Source: Caldilineae bacterium (lineage in GTDB: Bacteria; Chloroflexota; Anaerolineae; J102). From it: a stretch of 8,633 bases of DNA. Positions 1 through 6,594 of the stretch are shown piece by piece. The position numbers were made by a program, and so were the translations under genes. The stretch lies in contig DUEF01000318.1 of the NCBI GenBank assembly GCA_011176555.1, positions 1 through 8,633 of the forward strand, in the 5' to 3' direction. Numbering within the stretch: the first letter of the stretch is position 1; each line of letters starts with the position of its first letter. The notes beneath the pieces are model-generated. The model was given only the letters and a program-made list of their open reading frames with translations, did no database searches and had not been told where the DNA came from.

Positions 1-540
1 CAGGACAACCCCCGTCACGTCAAGAGCTTCTTGCCTTTCCTGCAACGCTACCGGGCGCAGGAGACGAGCACTGAATATCTGTGTGAACTCGACCCGCTGG
101 ATTTCAATCCGACCTGTAAGCCCTGGCCCGTCCGCCGCGCCAGCATGGCCGATTTCGACGCGCTCTGCCGTTTTTACGCCGATGCAGGACATATGTCTCG
201 CACACCGCGTGCGGTCGAACGCCCCCTGCAAGCTGGCCGGGTGTTCATCACAGAGGTCGAGAACCAGATCGTCAGCTCGGTGCTAACCAACGCCGAAACC
301 AGCACCCTCGCCATGATTGGGGGCGTCTTCACGCCACCAGCGCACCGCGGCAAGGGCTACGCAAGCGCAGCCATGGTCGCCCTCTGCCGCTCCCTCATCG
401 ATGACGGCATCCGCCCGGTGCTGTACTACGACAACCCCGCCGCTGGCGGTATTTATCGCCGTTTGGGATTCAAGGATTTGGGTTTGTGGAAGTCCGTGCG
501 ATTGACGCGTCGGGAAATCAGTAAACCGGGAAACCAGTAG
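1..540 (+). CDS. GNAT-family N-acetyltransferase, 3' part
   Basis: This is the C-terminal 179 residues of an acetyl-CoA-dependent N-acetyltransferase. The reading frame is open to the left edge, so the true start lies outside the window and the TTG at 31 is just an internal leucine codon. The acetyl-CoA binding motif A is seen as HRGKGYA, encoded at 343-363, preceded by the beta-strand IGGVFTPP. The typical C-terminal strand-helix is seen as NPAAGGIYRRLGF, encoded at 433-471. This spacing resembles FR47-like or DUF4081-associated GNAT proteins, in which a less conserved N-terminal half precedes the acetyltransferase fold. The substrate cannot be told from sequence. The last eight codons before the TAG at 538-540 lie inside an 8-bp repeat array, so the C-terminal tail is probably repeat-derived. 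It has no visible link to the transporter downstream, which has its own promoter. Confidence 0.85.
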   Translation, partial: QDNPRHVKSFLPFLQRYRAQETSTEYLCELDPLDFNPTCKPWPVRRASMADFDALCRFYADAGHMSRTPRAVERPLQAGRVFITEVENQIVSSVLTNAETSTLAMIGGVFTPPAHRGKGYASAAMVALCRSLIDDGIRPVLYYDNPAAGGIYRRLGFKDLGLWKSVRLTRREISKPGNQ

Positions 541-555
541 TGAACCGGGAAACCG
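513..555 (+). repeat. Degenerate 8-bp tandem repeat array, forward arm
   Basis: Five octamers fit the pattern RNRAAYCR: GGAAATCA (513), GTAAACCG (521), GGAAACCA (529), GTGAACCG (540) and GGAAACCG (548). They are contiguous except for a 3-base insert, GTA, at 537-539. The array overlaps the last codons and stop of the acetyltransferase gene. The register and pattern are read directly from the sequence; the function is unknown. Confidence 0.75.
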
Positions 556-566
556 GGGTCCCCCCC

Positions 567-606
567 TGATTCGCCGATTTATTGGTTCCCCGATTTTTCG
601 GTTTAC
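567..606 (-). repeat. Degenerate 8-bp tandem repeat array, reverse arm
   Basis: Read on the minus strand, five perfectly contiguous octamers follow the same RNRAAYCR pattern as the forward arm: GTAAACCG (606-599), AAAAATCG (598-591), GGGAACCA (590-583), ATAAATCG (582-575) and GCGAATCA (574-567). A sixth, weaker unit (614-607) overlaps the -35 box of the liv promoter. The two arms are separated by a G-run/C-run junction at 556-566. The forward unit at 521-528 is the exact reverse complement of 599-606, and 529-536 matches 583-590 at 7 of 8 positions, so the arms could pair in part. Confidence 0.75.
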
Positions 607-611
607 CAATT

Positions 612-639
612 TTGACAAATCGCCGCAACCCGTTATACT
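612..639 (+). promoter_or_regulatory. Sigma-70-type promoter of the liv operon
   Basis: A perfect -35 hexamer TTGACA (612-617) is followed after 16 bp by TATACT (634-639), which matches the -10 consensus at five of six positions. Transcription would start near 645-648 and leave a leader of about 130 nt before the ATG at 775. It is the best promoter match I can see in the window and is correctly placed for the five-gene transporter operon. A second TATACT at 718-723 has no recognisable -35 box. Confidence 0.7.
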
Positions 640-774
640 TCTGAGCACCCTGGCGTCTGTTTTCACAGTGTGGTGAGGGTCATGGCTCCAGGGCGATAGT
701 CGTTACGCTGTCAATTCTATACTTCTCGTCGGTTTTACCTTCCATCCACATAGCACTCAAGGAGAAGAAGAGCT
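640..774 (+). other. 5' leader of the liv operon
   Basis: This untranslated stretch lies between the promoter and the first liv gene. It holds a 6-bp inverted repeat, CCCTGG at 648-653 with CCAGGG at 688-693, enclosing a small TCAC/GTGA stem at 663-676. There is no T-tract, so this is not a terminator. A clear Shine-Dalgarno AAGGAG at 759-764 sits 10 nt before the ATG. I recognise no known riboswitch. Confidence 0.4.
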
Positions 775-2076
775 ATGAAAAACATCAAGTGGATTACTTT
801 CGCACTTGTGGTCATGTTGGCCCTGGTGCTCGCCGCCTGTGGCGGAGCCAAGGAAGAAGCGACTCCCGCTCCCGCCGCAACTGAAGCCCCGGCAGCCGCC
901 GCTACCGAGGCCCCAGCTGCCACTGAGGCGCCATCCCAGCCTGCAGAAGAGATGGCATGTGATGACCCCTTGGGTTGCATCAGTGTTGCTGCTGGCGATC
1001 CCATCCGCATCGGATACGCGCTGGTTGTGAGCGGCCCCAACGAAACTTTGGGCGTCGACTCCCGTCGCGGCATCGAGATCGCCATCGACGACAAGGGAGA
1101 AGTGCTCGGGCATCCCATCGAGTTGGTAGGTGAGGACGCCCTGTGCAGCGCCGAAGGCGGCCAGGCTGCCGCCACCAAGCTGGCGTCGGACCCGACCCTG
1201 ATCGGCGTAATCGGCACGAACTGCTCCAGCGCTGGCGAGCCTGCTTCGGCTATCCTCAGCGACGCTGGCACGGTGTTGGTCTCACCCTCGAACACTGCGC
1301 CTTCGTTGACGGATCCTGAGACCCATCAGGCAGGCTACCTGCGCACCGCGCACAACGACAAGGTACAGGGCAAAGCTGTAGCCGAGTACGCTTACAACGA
1401 ACTGGGCGCTCGCACAGCCGCCACCATTCATGATGGCAGCCCCTACGCCGAGCAGTTGCAGCAAGTGTTTGCAGACGTGTTCACCGAGTTGGGCGGCGAG
1501 ATCGTGGCCCAGGAAGCGGTCAACGCTGGCGACACCGACATGCGTCCGGTGCTGACGAGCATTGCCGTGCACAAGCCGGACTTCCTGTACTACCCGATCT
1601 TCATTGCCGAGGGCGGTTTCATTACGGCGCAGGCGAAGGAAGTGTCCGGTCTGGAAGACACGATTCTGGCAGGTTCAGATGGTATGATTTCGCCAGACTT
1701 CGTTGCTGCTGCTGGCGACGCTGCCGAGGGCATGTACATTTCTGGTCCGAACCTGGCCTTCGAGAGCGAGTTGGGCAAGCACTTCCTGGAGGCGCATCAG
1801 GCCAAGTATGGTGAGGATCCGCTGAGCGCTTTCCACGCCCACGCTTACGACGGCGCTAACATGCTGTTCGCTGCAGTTGAAAAAGTGGCTGTGCAGGACG
1901 CCGATGGCAACATCTACATCGGTCGCCAGGCCTTGCGCGACGCCCTGTTCGCCACCGCGGGCATGGAAGGTATCACCGGCACCATCACTTGTGACGAGTA
2001 CGGTGACTGCGCCGACCCGCAAATCGTGATCAACCAGATCCAGAACGGCGAATACGTGCCTGTTTGGCCCAAATAA
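775..2076 (+). CDS. livJ: Branched-chain amino-acid ABC transporter substrate-binding lipoprotein
   Basis: This 433-residue protein captures the substrate outside the membrane for the LivHMGF transporter. A lipoprotein signal peptide spans residues 1-21 and ends in LAA before Cys22, the lipid-anchored residue. Residues 23-60 form a flexible Ala/Pro/Thr/Glu linker with three TEAP motifs. From about residue 76 the protein is a type-1 periplasmic binding fold (Peripla_BP_6). Cys124 and Cys150 sit where the LIV-binding protein of E. coli has its disulfide, and the following CSS (150-152) and Thr174 in SPSNT correspond to its ligand-binding Ser/Thr region. Two further close cysteine pairs, 62/68 and 407/413, may form extra disulfides. 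The start is fixed by AAGGAG at 759-764 and by the signal peptide. It is the first gene of the operon. Branched-chain amino acids are the likeliest ligand, but the family also binds amides, urea and aromatic compounds, so specificity is inferred. Confidence 0.92.
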   Translation: MKNIKWITFALVVMLALVLAACGGAKEEATPAPAATEAPAAAATEAPAATEAPSQPAEEMACDDPLGCISVAAGDPIRIGYALVVSGPNETLGVDSRRGIEIAIDDKGEVLGHPIELVGEDALCSAEGGQAAATKLASDPTLIGVIGTNCSSAGEPASAILSDAGTVLVSPSNTAPSLTDPETHQAGYLRTAHNDKVQGKAVAEYAYNELGARTAATIHDGSPYAEQLQQVFADVFTELGGEIVAQEAVNAGDTDMRPVLTSIAVHKPDFLYYPIFIAEGGFITAQAKEVSGLEDTILAGSDGMISPDFVAAAGDAAEGMYISGPNLAFESELGKHFLEAHQAKYGEDPLSAFHAHAYDGANMLFAAVEKVAVQDADGNIYIGRQALRDALFATAGMEGITGTITCDEYGDCADPQIVINQIQNGEYVPVWPK

Positions 2077-2092
2077 GTAGCCGTTTTGCTAC
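2077..2092 (+). other. Small hairpin directly after the livJ stop codon
   Basis: A perfect 5-bp stem, GTAGC (2077-2081) with GCTAC (2088-2092), encloses the loop CGTTTT and begins at the base after the stop codon. No T-tract follows, so it is not a terminator by itself. It could protect the 3' end of the binding-protein message. Confidence 0.35.
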
Positions 2093-2112
2093 GCAATCGG
2101 AGATTTCGTCTG

Positions 2113-2143
2113 AAAGAGGGGAGGGTGACGCTTCCCCTCTTTT
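2113..2143 (+). terminator. Attenuating intrinsic terminator or processing hairpin between livJ and livH
   Basis: A perfect 10-bp stem pairs AAAGAGGGGA (2113-2122) with TCCCCTCTTT (2133-2142). A G.T closing pair at 2123/2132 leaves an 8-base loop, and the 3' arm ends in a run of four T (2140-2143). The U-tract is short, so termination is probably partial. Such hairpins after binding-protein genes are known to let more binding protein than permease be made, and the same role is inferred here because no separate promoter for livH is evident. Confidence 0.6.
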
Positions 2144-2175
2144 CCGAAGCTCTCCGTAAAAGAATCCGCACGTAG

Positions 2176-2220
2176 GGGGTGGGCCGTGTCATCGGCGGCA
2201 TAAGCCGAGAGGCCCATCCC
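2176..2220 (+). promoter_or_regulatory. Long two-part hairpin in the livH leader
   Basis: An outer 10-bp stem pairs GGGGTGGGCC (2176-2185) with GGCCCATCCC (2211-2220), with one G.T pair. An inner 5-bp stem pairs TCGGC (2192-2196) with GCCGA (2204-2208) around a 7-base loop, separated from the outer stem by an asymmetric internal loop. No T-run follows, so it is not a terminator. It ends 13 nt before the livH Shine-Dalgarno GGAG (2234-2237). It may stabilise the livHMGF message or be a binding site, but its role is unknown. Confidence 0.5.
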
Positions 2221-2246
2221 GTGCTCATTTCTCGGAGACATCCTCA

Positions 2247-3308
2247 ATGTTGCGGAATTTACTGAAGAAATACGATACAACCGACTTAGTCATGTATCTG
2301 ATCGGCGCCGTACTGGCGGCACTGGTTATTTATGGTTCTTATCAGACTCTGTCGTCGGGCAAGTACAGCGGGGAAGTTTGGTTGGATTTCATAATTTTCG
2401 GGTTGGCGCAAGGGAGCATCTACGCACTTATCGCCTTGGGATATACTTTGGTTTACGGCATTCTGTTCATGATCAACTTTGCCCACGGCGAAGTCTTTAT
2501 GAGCGGGACTTTTACAGCTTATTTTTTGGCTATTTATCTTGACAGTACAGGATTCTGGAACCAACATCCGATCATCTCCATTCTGTTGGCTTTGGTTGTA
2601 GCGGTAGCGGTTTCGACGACCATTGCTGTTGTGTTGGAGAGAATAGCCTACCGTCCCCTGCGCGGCGCACCCCGCCTGGTTCCCTTGATTACGGCGATTG
2701 GCGCTTCCTTCTTCTTACAGTACACTTTTCGAGGACTCTACGGTTCGGGCGTCAAGACTTATCCTGACGTCGATGCACTGAAAGGATCGTGGAACATTTT
2801 CGGCATCGAGATTCTCAAGACCCAGGCTGTGGTGATTGTGGCGTCAGTCATTTTGATGGTTGCGCTGCGTTTTTACGTGCAAAAGACCAAGGCGGGCAGA
2901 GCGATGCGGGCTGTAGCAGAAGATAAAGAAGCCGCCGCTTTGATGGGTATCGATGTCGACCGGGTGATTGTCAACACCTTTGCTTTGGGGGGCGCATCAG
3001 CCGCTGCCGCTGGTATTATGTACGCCTTGATATTCAAGCAGGTGAATGCCTTTATGGGATTCATTCCCGGCATCAAGGCGTTTACCGCCGCGGTGTTGGG
3101 CGGTATCGGCAACCTGCCCGGGGCCATGCTTGGCGGCCTTTTCCTGGGCGTTGTCGAGTCATTAGGGCCCAGCCTCGTGTTGGACGGGCTCGGCATCCCC
3201 GCACCCTACCAGCTTAAAGACGCCATCGCCTTCCTCATGTTAGTGCTTGTTCTTATTTTCCGGCCCAGCGGTATTATGGGTGAGAACCTGTCAGAGAAAA
3301 AGGCATAA
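2247..3308 (+). CDS. livH: Branched-chain amino-acid ABC transporter permease LivH
   Basis: This 353-residue inner-membrane protein forms half of the translocation channel with LivM (BPD_transp_2 family). Family motifs are seen in order: GYTLVYGILFMINFAHGE at 65-82, YRPLRGAPRL at 135-144, the ATPase-contacting EAA-type loop KAGRAMRAVAEDKEAAALMGI at 215-235, and the glycine-rich TAAVLGGIGNLPGAMLGG at 280-297. It is longer than typical LivH proteins of about 300 residues because of an N-terminal extension of about 37 residues carrying one extra predicted membrane segment (about 14-32). The start is supported by GGAG at 2234-2237, 9 nt upstream. It follows a 170-nt spacer containing hairpins and precedes livM by 13 nt. 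To the eye, this gene uses more A/T-ending codons than the binding-protein gene. Confidence 0.92.
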   Translation: MLRNLLKKYDTTDLVMYLIGAVLAALVIYGSYQTLSSGKYSGEVWLDFIIFGLAQGSIYALIALGYTLVYGILFMINFAHGEVFMSGTFTAYFLAIYLDSTGFWNQHPIISILLALVVAVAVSTTIAVVLERIAYRPLRGAPRLVPLITAIGASFFLQYTFRGLYGSGVKTYPDVDALKGSWNIFGIEILKTQAVVIVASVILMVALRFYVQKTKAGRAMRAVAEDKEAAALMGIDVDRVIVNTFALGGASAAAAGIMYALIFKQVNAFMGFIPGIKAFTAAVLGGIGNLPGAMLGGLFLGVVESLGPSLVLDGLGIPAPYQLKDAIAFLMLVLVLIFRPSGIMGENLSEKKA

Positions 3309-3321
3309 AGGAGCGTAAATC

Positions 3322-5037
3322 ATGACACAAGAAAAGAAACCTACCTGGAAAGACGCCATACAACTTGGCGTAATCGGTGGCGTGTTGGTGCTCTTTGTGA
3401 GCCTGGTTGGCATGGTGCAAGCTTTTGATGGACGTTATATCATTAGTGAAACCCTTACGCTCGGCCAACTGTTGCTGTTCCTCCCGCCTTTGATTGTTGG
3501 CTACATCAGCGCAACGAGGACAGACGCGCAACATCGCGTTTCTGGCATCTTGTTCGGATCCGTGTCTGGGCTGGTCACCGGTGCGATTCTCGCTGCTTTA
3601 CTGTTATTAGGCAGTGCCATCAATCTGCGGGCCATGTTCATCAATGCGTCGCCTGAATTGATGGACATACTGATGTTTGGTCAGGAAACTTTGGCCGTCG
3701 CCACCGCGGTGCTTGTCATTGGCGGCGCGCTCCTTAGCGTATTGGGAGCCGTTATTCGCTTGTCGCCTCCGTTGATTCGCAGCGCCATCCTCAGCGGCGT
3801 CAGCGCCGTTATCATCATGGGCATCATGCAAGAATTGCTGAAGATCACATTTGGCGGCCGAGATTGGTACATGCCGATCGATGATTTCCTCTACGAGCAG
3901 AAAGGCCTATCCTGGATGGGCGTTGTTGTTACATTCCTGCTGGGTGTGGCGATTAGCCTCTGGCGCGCCCGCTCTGCCAGTCGCCCCAAGAAGACCGTCG
4001 TCAAAACGAGATCGCGGGAGCGACAGCGCTATGTCCAGATCGGTTCTTTCGTGCTGGGTGCTATCCTCCTTCTGATTCTGCCCCAATTCCTGGGCCCGTA
4101 CCCCAGCGAGATCCTGAATACGGTCGGGATTTACGTGATCATGGGCATTGGTCTAAACATCGTGGTCGGCTATGCTGGCCTGCTTGACCTGGGCTATGTC
4201 GCTTTCTTTGCTATCGGCGCGTATGTGGTTGGCGTGCTTACGACCACCGGTAGTTTAGCGACAGTGATGTGGTCGTGGTGGTTGGCGCTCCCGTTTGCCG
4301 TTCTCGTGTCACTGCTTGCGGGCGTGATATTGGGCATACCGGTGCTCAAGATGCGCGGTGACTATTTGGCTATCGTCACCCTGGGATTTGGAGAAATTAT
4401 TCGCGTTGTGGCTTTATCAAACTGGCTAAAGCCCTATATCGGCGGCGCTCAGGGCATCTTGCAAGTCCCTAAACCACAAATCGGCGATTTTGTCTTCAAG
4501 GATCCCGAGCAGATTTTCTATCTGGTGGCTATCGGTATCGGCATTGTCGCCTTTGTCGCCTTCCGCTTGCGCGACGCTCGCGTGGGACGAGCCTGGAAGG
4601 CGTTACGCGAGGATGAGGACGTGGCCGAGGCGATGGGCATCAATTTGGTCAACACCAAGCTGTTGGCCTTCGCCACTGGCGCCGCCTTCGCCGGCCTGTC
4701 TGGCGCTATCTTCGCCACCAAACTCGGCTCAATTTTCCCGCACAGCTTCAACCTCATTGTTTCTATCAATGTGCTGTCGCTCATCATCGTAGGCGGTATC
4801 GGTAGTATCCCTGGCGTTTTGGTGGGCGCTTTTATGCTGGTGGGCTTGCCCGAACTCCTGCGCGAATTCGCCGACTACCGCATGTTGATGTACGGTGCAT
4901 TGCTTGTGGTCATGATGTTGGTGAAACCGGAGGGCTTTATTCCCGAGAAGACGCACAAAGCCGAGCTAACCGATCGGGGAGATGTCGATTTTGATTCCGA
5001 GATCGAGCCTATTGCTCCAGCGATAACCGAAATCTAG
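3322..5037 (+). CDS. livM: Branched-chain amino-acid ABC transporter permease LivM with a large N-terminal membrane extension
   Basis: This is the second channel subunit, partner of LivH. The canonical BPD_transp_2 domain occupies about residues 263-540, with GLNIVVGYAGLLDLGYVAF at 277-295, MRGDYLAIVTLGFGEIIR at 344-361, the EAA-type loop RVGRAWKALREDEDVAEAMG at 420-439, and LIIVGGIGSIPGVLVGA at 487-503. At 571 residues it is much longer than usual; E. coli LivM, itself extended, has about 425. The first 235 or so residues hold about six hydrophobic segments (near 13-33, 46-64, 75-97, 121-147, 150-173 and 197-215), then a basic linker (215-235) rich in Arg/Lys. I cannot assign a function to that region. 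The C-terminal 30 residues are acidic. The start is set by AAAGGAG at 3307-3313, 8 nt before the ATG. The frame is unbroken, so the length is not a frameshift artefact. Confidence 0.92.
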   Translation: MTQEKKPTWKDAIQLGVIGGVLVLFVSLVGMVQAFDGRYIISETLTLGQLLLFLPPLIVGYISATRTDAQHRVSGILFGSVSGLVTGAILAALLLLGSAINLRAMFINASPELMDILMFGQETLAVATAVLVIGGALLSVLGAVIRLSPPLIRSAILSGVSAVIIMGIMQELLKITFGGRDWYMPIDDFLYEQKGLSWMGVVVTFLLGVAISLWRARSASRPKKTVVKTRSRERQRYVQIGSFVLGAILLLILPQFLGPYPSEILNTVGIYVIMGIGLNIVVGYAGLLDLGYVAFFAIGAYVVGVLTTTGSLATVMWSWWLALPFAVLVSLLAGVILGIPVLKMRGDYLAIVTLGFGEIIRVVALSNWLKPYIGGAQGILQVPKPQIGDFVFKDPEQIFYLVAIGIGIVAFVAFRLRDARVGRAWKALREDEDVAEAMGINLVNTKLLAFATGAAFAGLSGAIFATKLGSIFPHSFNLIVSINVLSLIIVGGIGSIPGVLVGAFMLVGLPELLREFADYRMLMYGALLVVMMLVKPEGFIPEKTHKAELTDRGDVDFDSEIEPIAPAITEI

Positions 5038-5048
5038 AGGAGATCATC

Positions 5049-5864
5049 ATGTCCATTATGCTAGAAGCGATTAACGTAACAAAACAGTTTGGTGGTCTCA
5101 CGGCGGTCGGCGATCTGAGTATCTCGGTGCCGGAGAAGTCCATTTACGCTGTTATTGGACCGAACGGCGCTGGCAAAACCACCTTTTTCAATTGCGTCAC
5201 CGGTTTCTACAAAGTCACCGAAGGTGACATTCTGCTGGATGGCGACTCCCTGATCGGCCTGCGGCCTGATCACATCAACCACCGCGGCATCTCGCGCACG
5301 TATCAGAACATCCGGCTTTTTCAGAATTTGACAGCCCTGGAAAATGTCCTGGTCGGCCGCCATCCTCGTATGCACGCCGGTTGGTTTGGGGCCGTGCTGA
5401 ATACCCCAGCCACCCGCCGCGAAGAAAGAGATGCGATGAACAAAGGGCTCGATCTGCTTAATTTCGTCGGTTTGCACGGCGTTTCCGATGAGTTGGCGAA
5501 AAATCTGCCTTACGGCGCTCAACGACGGTTGGAAATCGCCCGGGCGCTGGCGAGTGAGCCCAAGCTTTTGCTTTTGGATGAACCCACCGCTGGCATGAAT
5601 CCCAGTGAGACCGAAGAGATGACCCAATTCATCGAGAAATTACGCGACGAGTTGGGAATTACGATTTTGCTGATCGAACACGACATGCGGGTGGTCATGC
5701 AGATTTCTGAGACCATCACCGTGCTTGATTATGGCAAAAAGATCGCCGAAGGGACGCCCGCAGAAATTCGCAGCAATCCACGCGTTATCGAGGCCTATTT
5801 GGGGCGAGGCGCCGCCACCCAACACGAAACCGCTGTCGCCGAGGTTCCGACGCAGGGAGAATAA
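5049..5864 (+). CDS. livG: Branched-chain amino-acid ABC transporter ATP-binding protein LivG
   Basis: This 271-residue cytoplasmic ATPase pairs with LivF to power the LivHM channel. All ABC motifs are present: Walker A GPNGAGKTT (37-45), Q-loop Gln86 in RTYQNIRLF, signature YGAQRRLEIARAL (155-167) in the degenerate form usual for LivG, Walker B LLLLDEP (173-179) with Glu178 as the likely catalytic base, and switch His211 in IEHDM. The C-terminal motif EAYLG is typical of the LivG group (BCA_ABC_TP_C). The protein ends with a short polar tail of about 17 residues beyond it. The start lies 11 nt after livM with Shine-Dalgarno GAGGAG at 5037-5042, which overlaps the last base of the livM stop codon and so favours coupled translation. 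Confidence 0.95.
   Translation: MSIMLEAINVTKQFGGLTAVGDLSISVPEKSIYAVIGPNGAGKTTFFNCVTGFYKVTEGDILLDGDSLIGLRPDHINHRGISRTYQNIRLFQNLTALENVLVGRHPRMHAGWFGAVLNTPATRREERDAMNKGLDLLNFVGLHGVSDELAKNLPYGAQRRLEIARALASEPKLLLLDEPTAGMNPSETEEMTQFIEKLRDELGITILLIEHDMRVVMQISETITVLDYGKKIAEGTPAEIRSNPRVIEAYLGRGAATQHETAVAEVPTQGE
5854..5859 (+). promoter_or_regulatory. Ribosome binding site that sets the livF start
   Basis: AGGGAG lies 9 nt before the ATG at 5869 and within the last codons of livG. The livF frame stays open upstream to an ATG at 5725, well inside livG, but that start would add 48 residues with no ABC character. This site and the family-typical N-terminus MALLELENVHSYYG make 5869 the real start. Confidence 0.8.
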
Positions 5865-5868
5865 AGAC

Positions 5869-6579
5869 ATGGCATTGCTTGAATTAGAAAACGTACACAG
5901 CTACTACGGCAACATCCACGCACTCAAAGGCATCTCCCTGACGGTCGAGCAAGGCGAGATCGTAACGCTGATCGGCGCCAATGGCGCGGGCAAATCCACG
6001 ACGTTGAAGACCATTAGCGGTATCATCGATCCCCGGAAAGGCTCCGTGCGGCTTGAGGGCGAGGATTTGGTTGCTTATCGGGCGCACGAGGTCGTGAGCA
6101 AGGGCGTGATTCAGGTGCCGGAAGGACGGCGCATTTTCACGCGTCTTACTGTGCGGGAAAACCTGGAGATGGGCGCTTTTCTGCGCAACGACACCCAGGA
6201 AATCAAGAAAGATCTGGAGTGGGTGTTCTCGCTGTTCCCGCGCCTGGAGGAGCGTCAGAATCAGGTAGGGGGCACGCTCAGTGGTGGCGAGCAGCAGATG
6301 TTGGCCACCGGGCGGGCGCTTATGGCGAGACCTCGCATCTTGCTGATGGACGAACCCTCGATGGGTCTGGCCCCGGTCTTGGTGGACCTGATCTTCGACA
6401 CGATCAAAGACCTGAACGAGCAGGGCATGACGATCCTCCTGGTCGAGCAGAACGCGCTCCTGGCGCTGGATGTGGCCGATCGGGGTTACGTGTTGGAGAC
6501 TGGCATGATCACACTGGCCGGCGACGCCAAGGAACTGGCCGCCAATCCGCAAGTGAAGGAAGCTTATTTGGGCGGGTAG
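5869..6579 (+). CDS. livF: Branched-chain amino-acid ABC transporter ATP-binding protein LivF
   Basis: This 236-residue ATPase is the second nucleotide-binding subunit of the transporter. Walker A GANGAGKST is at 36-44, the signature LSGGEQQ at 137-143, and Walker B ILLMDEPS at 157-164 with catalytic Glu162. Two positions depart from the general ABC consensus in the way normal for LivF: the Q-loop region reads VPEGRRIF (83-90) with Glu85 in place of glutamine, and the H-loop reads VEQN (192-195) with Gln194 in place of histidine. LivG keeps both residues, so the LivG/LivF dimer is expected to be asymmetric at these positions. The length is normal for the family. The gene starts 4 nt after the livG stop and is the last of the operon, followed by a strong terminator 43 nt later. 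Confidence 0.95.
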   Translation: MALLELENVHSYYGNIHALKGISLTVEQGEIVTLIGANGAGKSTTLKTISGIIDPRKGSVRLEGEDLVAYRAHEVVSKGVIQVPEGRRIFTRLTVRENLEMGAFLRNDTQEIKKDLEWVFSLFPRLEERQNQVGGTLSGGEQQMLATGRALMARPRILLMDEPSMGLAPVLVDLIFDTIKDLNEQGMTILLVEQNALLALDVADRGYVLETGMITLAGDAKELAANPQVKEAYLGG

Positions 6580-6594
6580 CTAATATGCAGCAGC

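Noticed and set aside
31..540. TTG at 31 as the start of the acetyltransferase
   Set aside because: The same frame is open to the left edge and reads as sensible protein before 31, so this is an internal codon of a truncated gene.
513..606. CRISPR array
   Set aside because: The units are 8 bp, degenerate and without spacers, and no cas gene is present.
555..606. Intrinsic terminator for the acetyltransferase gene
   Set aside because: Pairing between the repeat arms is patchy, and the only T-run (594-598) is inside an arm rather than after a stem.
675..699. Five-codon leader peptide (ATG at 682, TAG at 697)
   Set aside because: The purine run is too close to the ATG, and the peptide MAPGR has no run of branched-chain residues that would suggest attenuation.
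5725..5868. Upstream ATG extension of livF
   Set aside because: It overlaps livG, has no ABC-family character, and a proper ribosome binding site and family-typical N-terminus are found at 5869.
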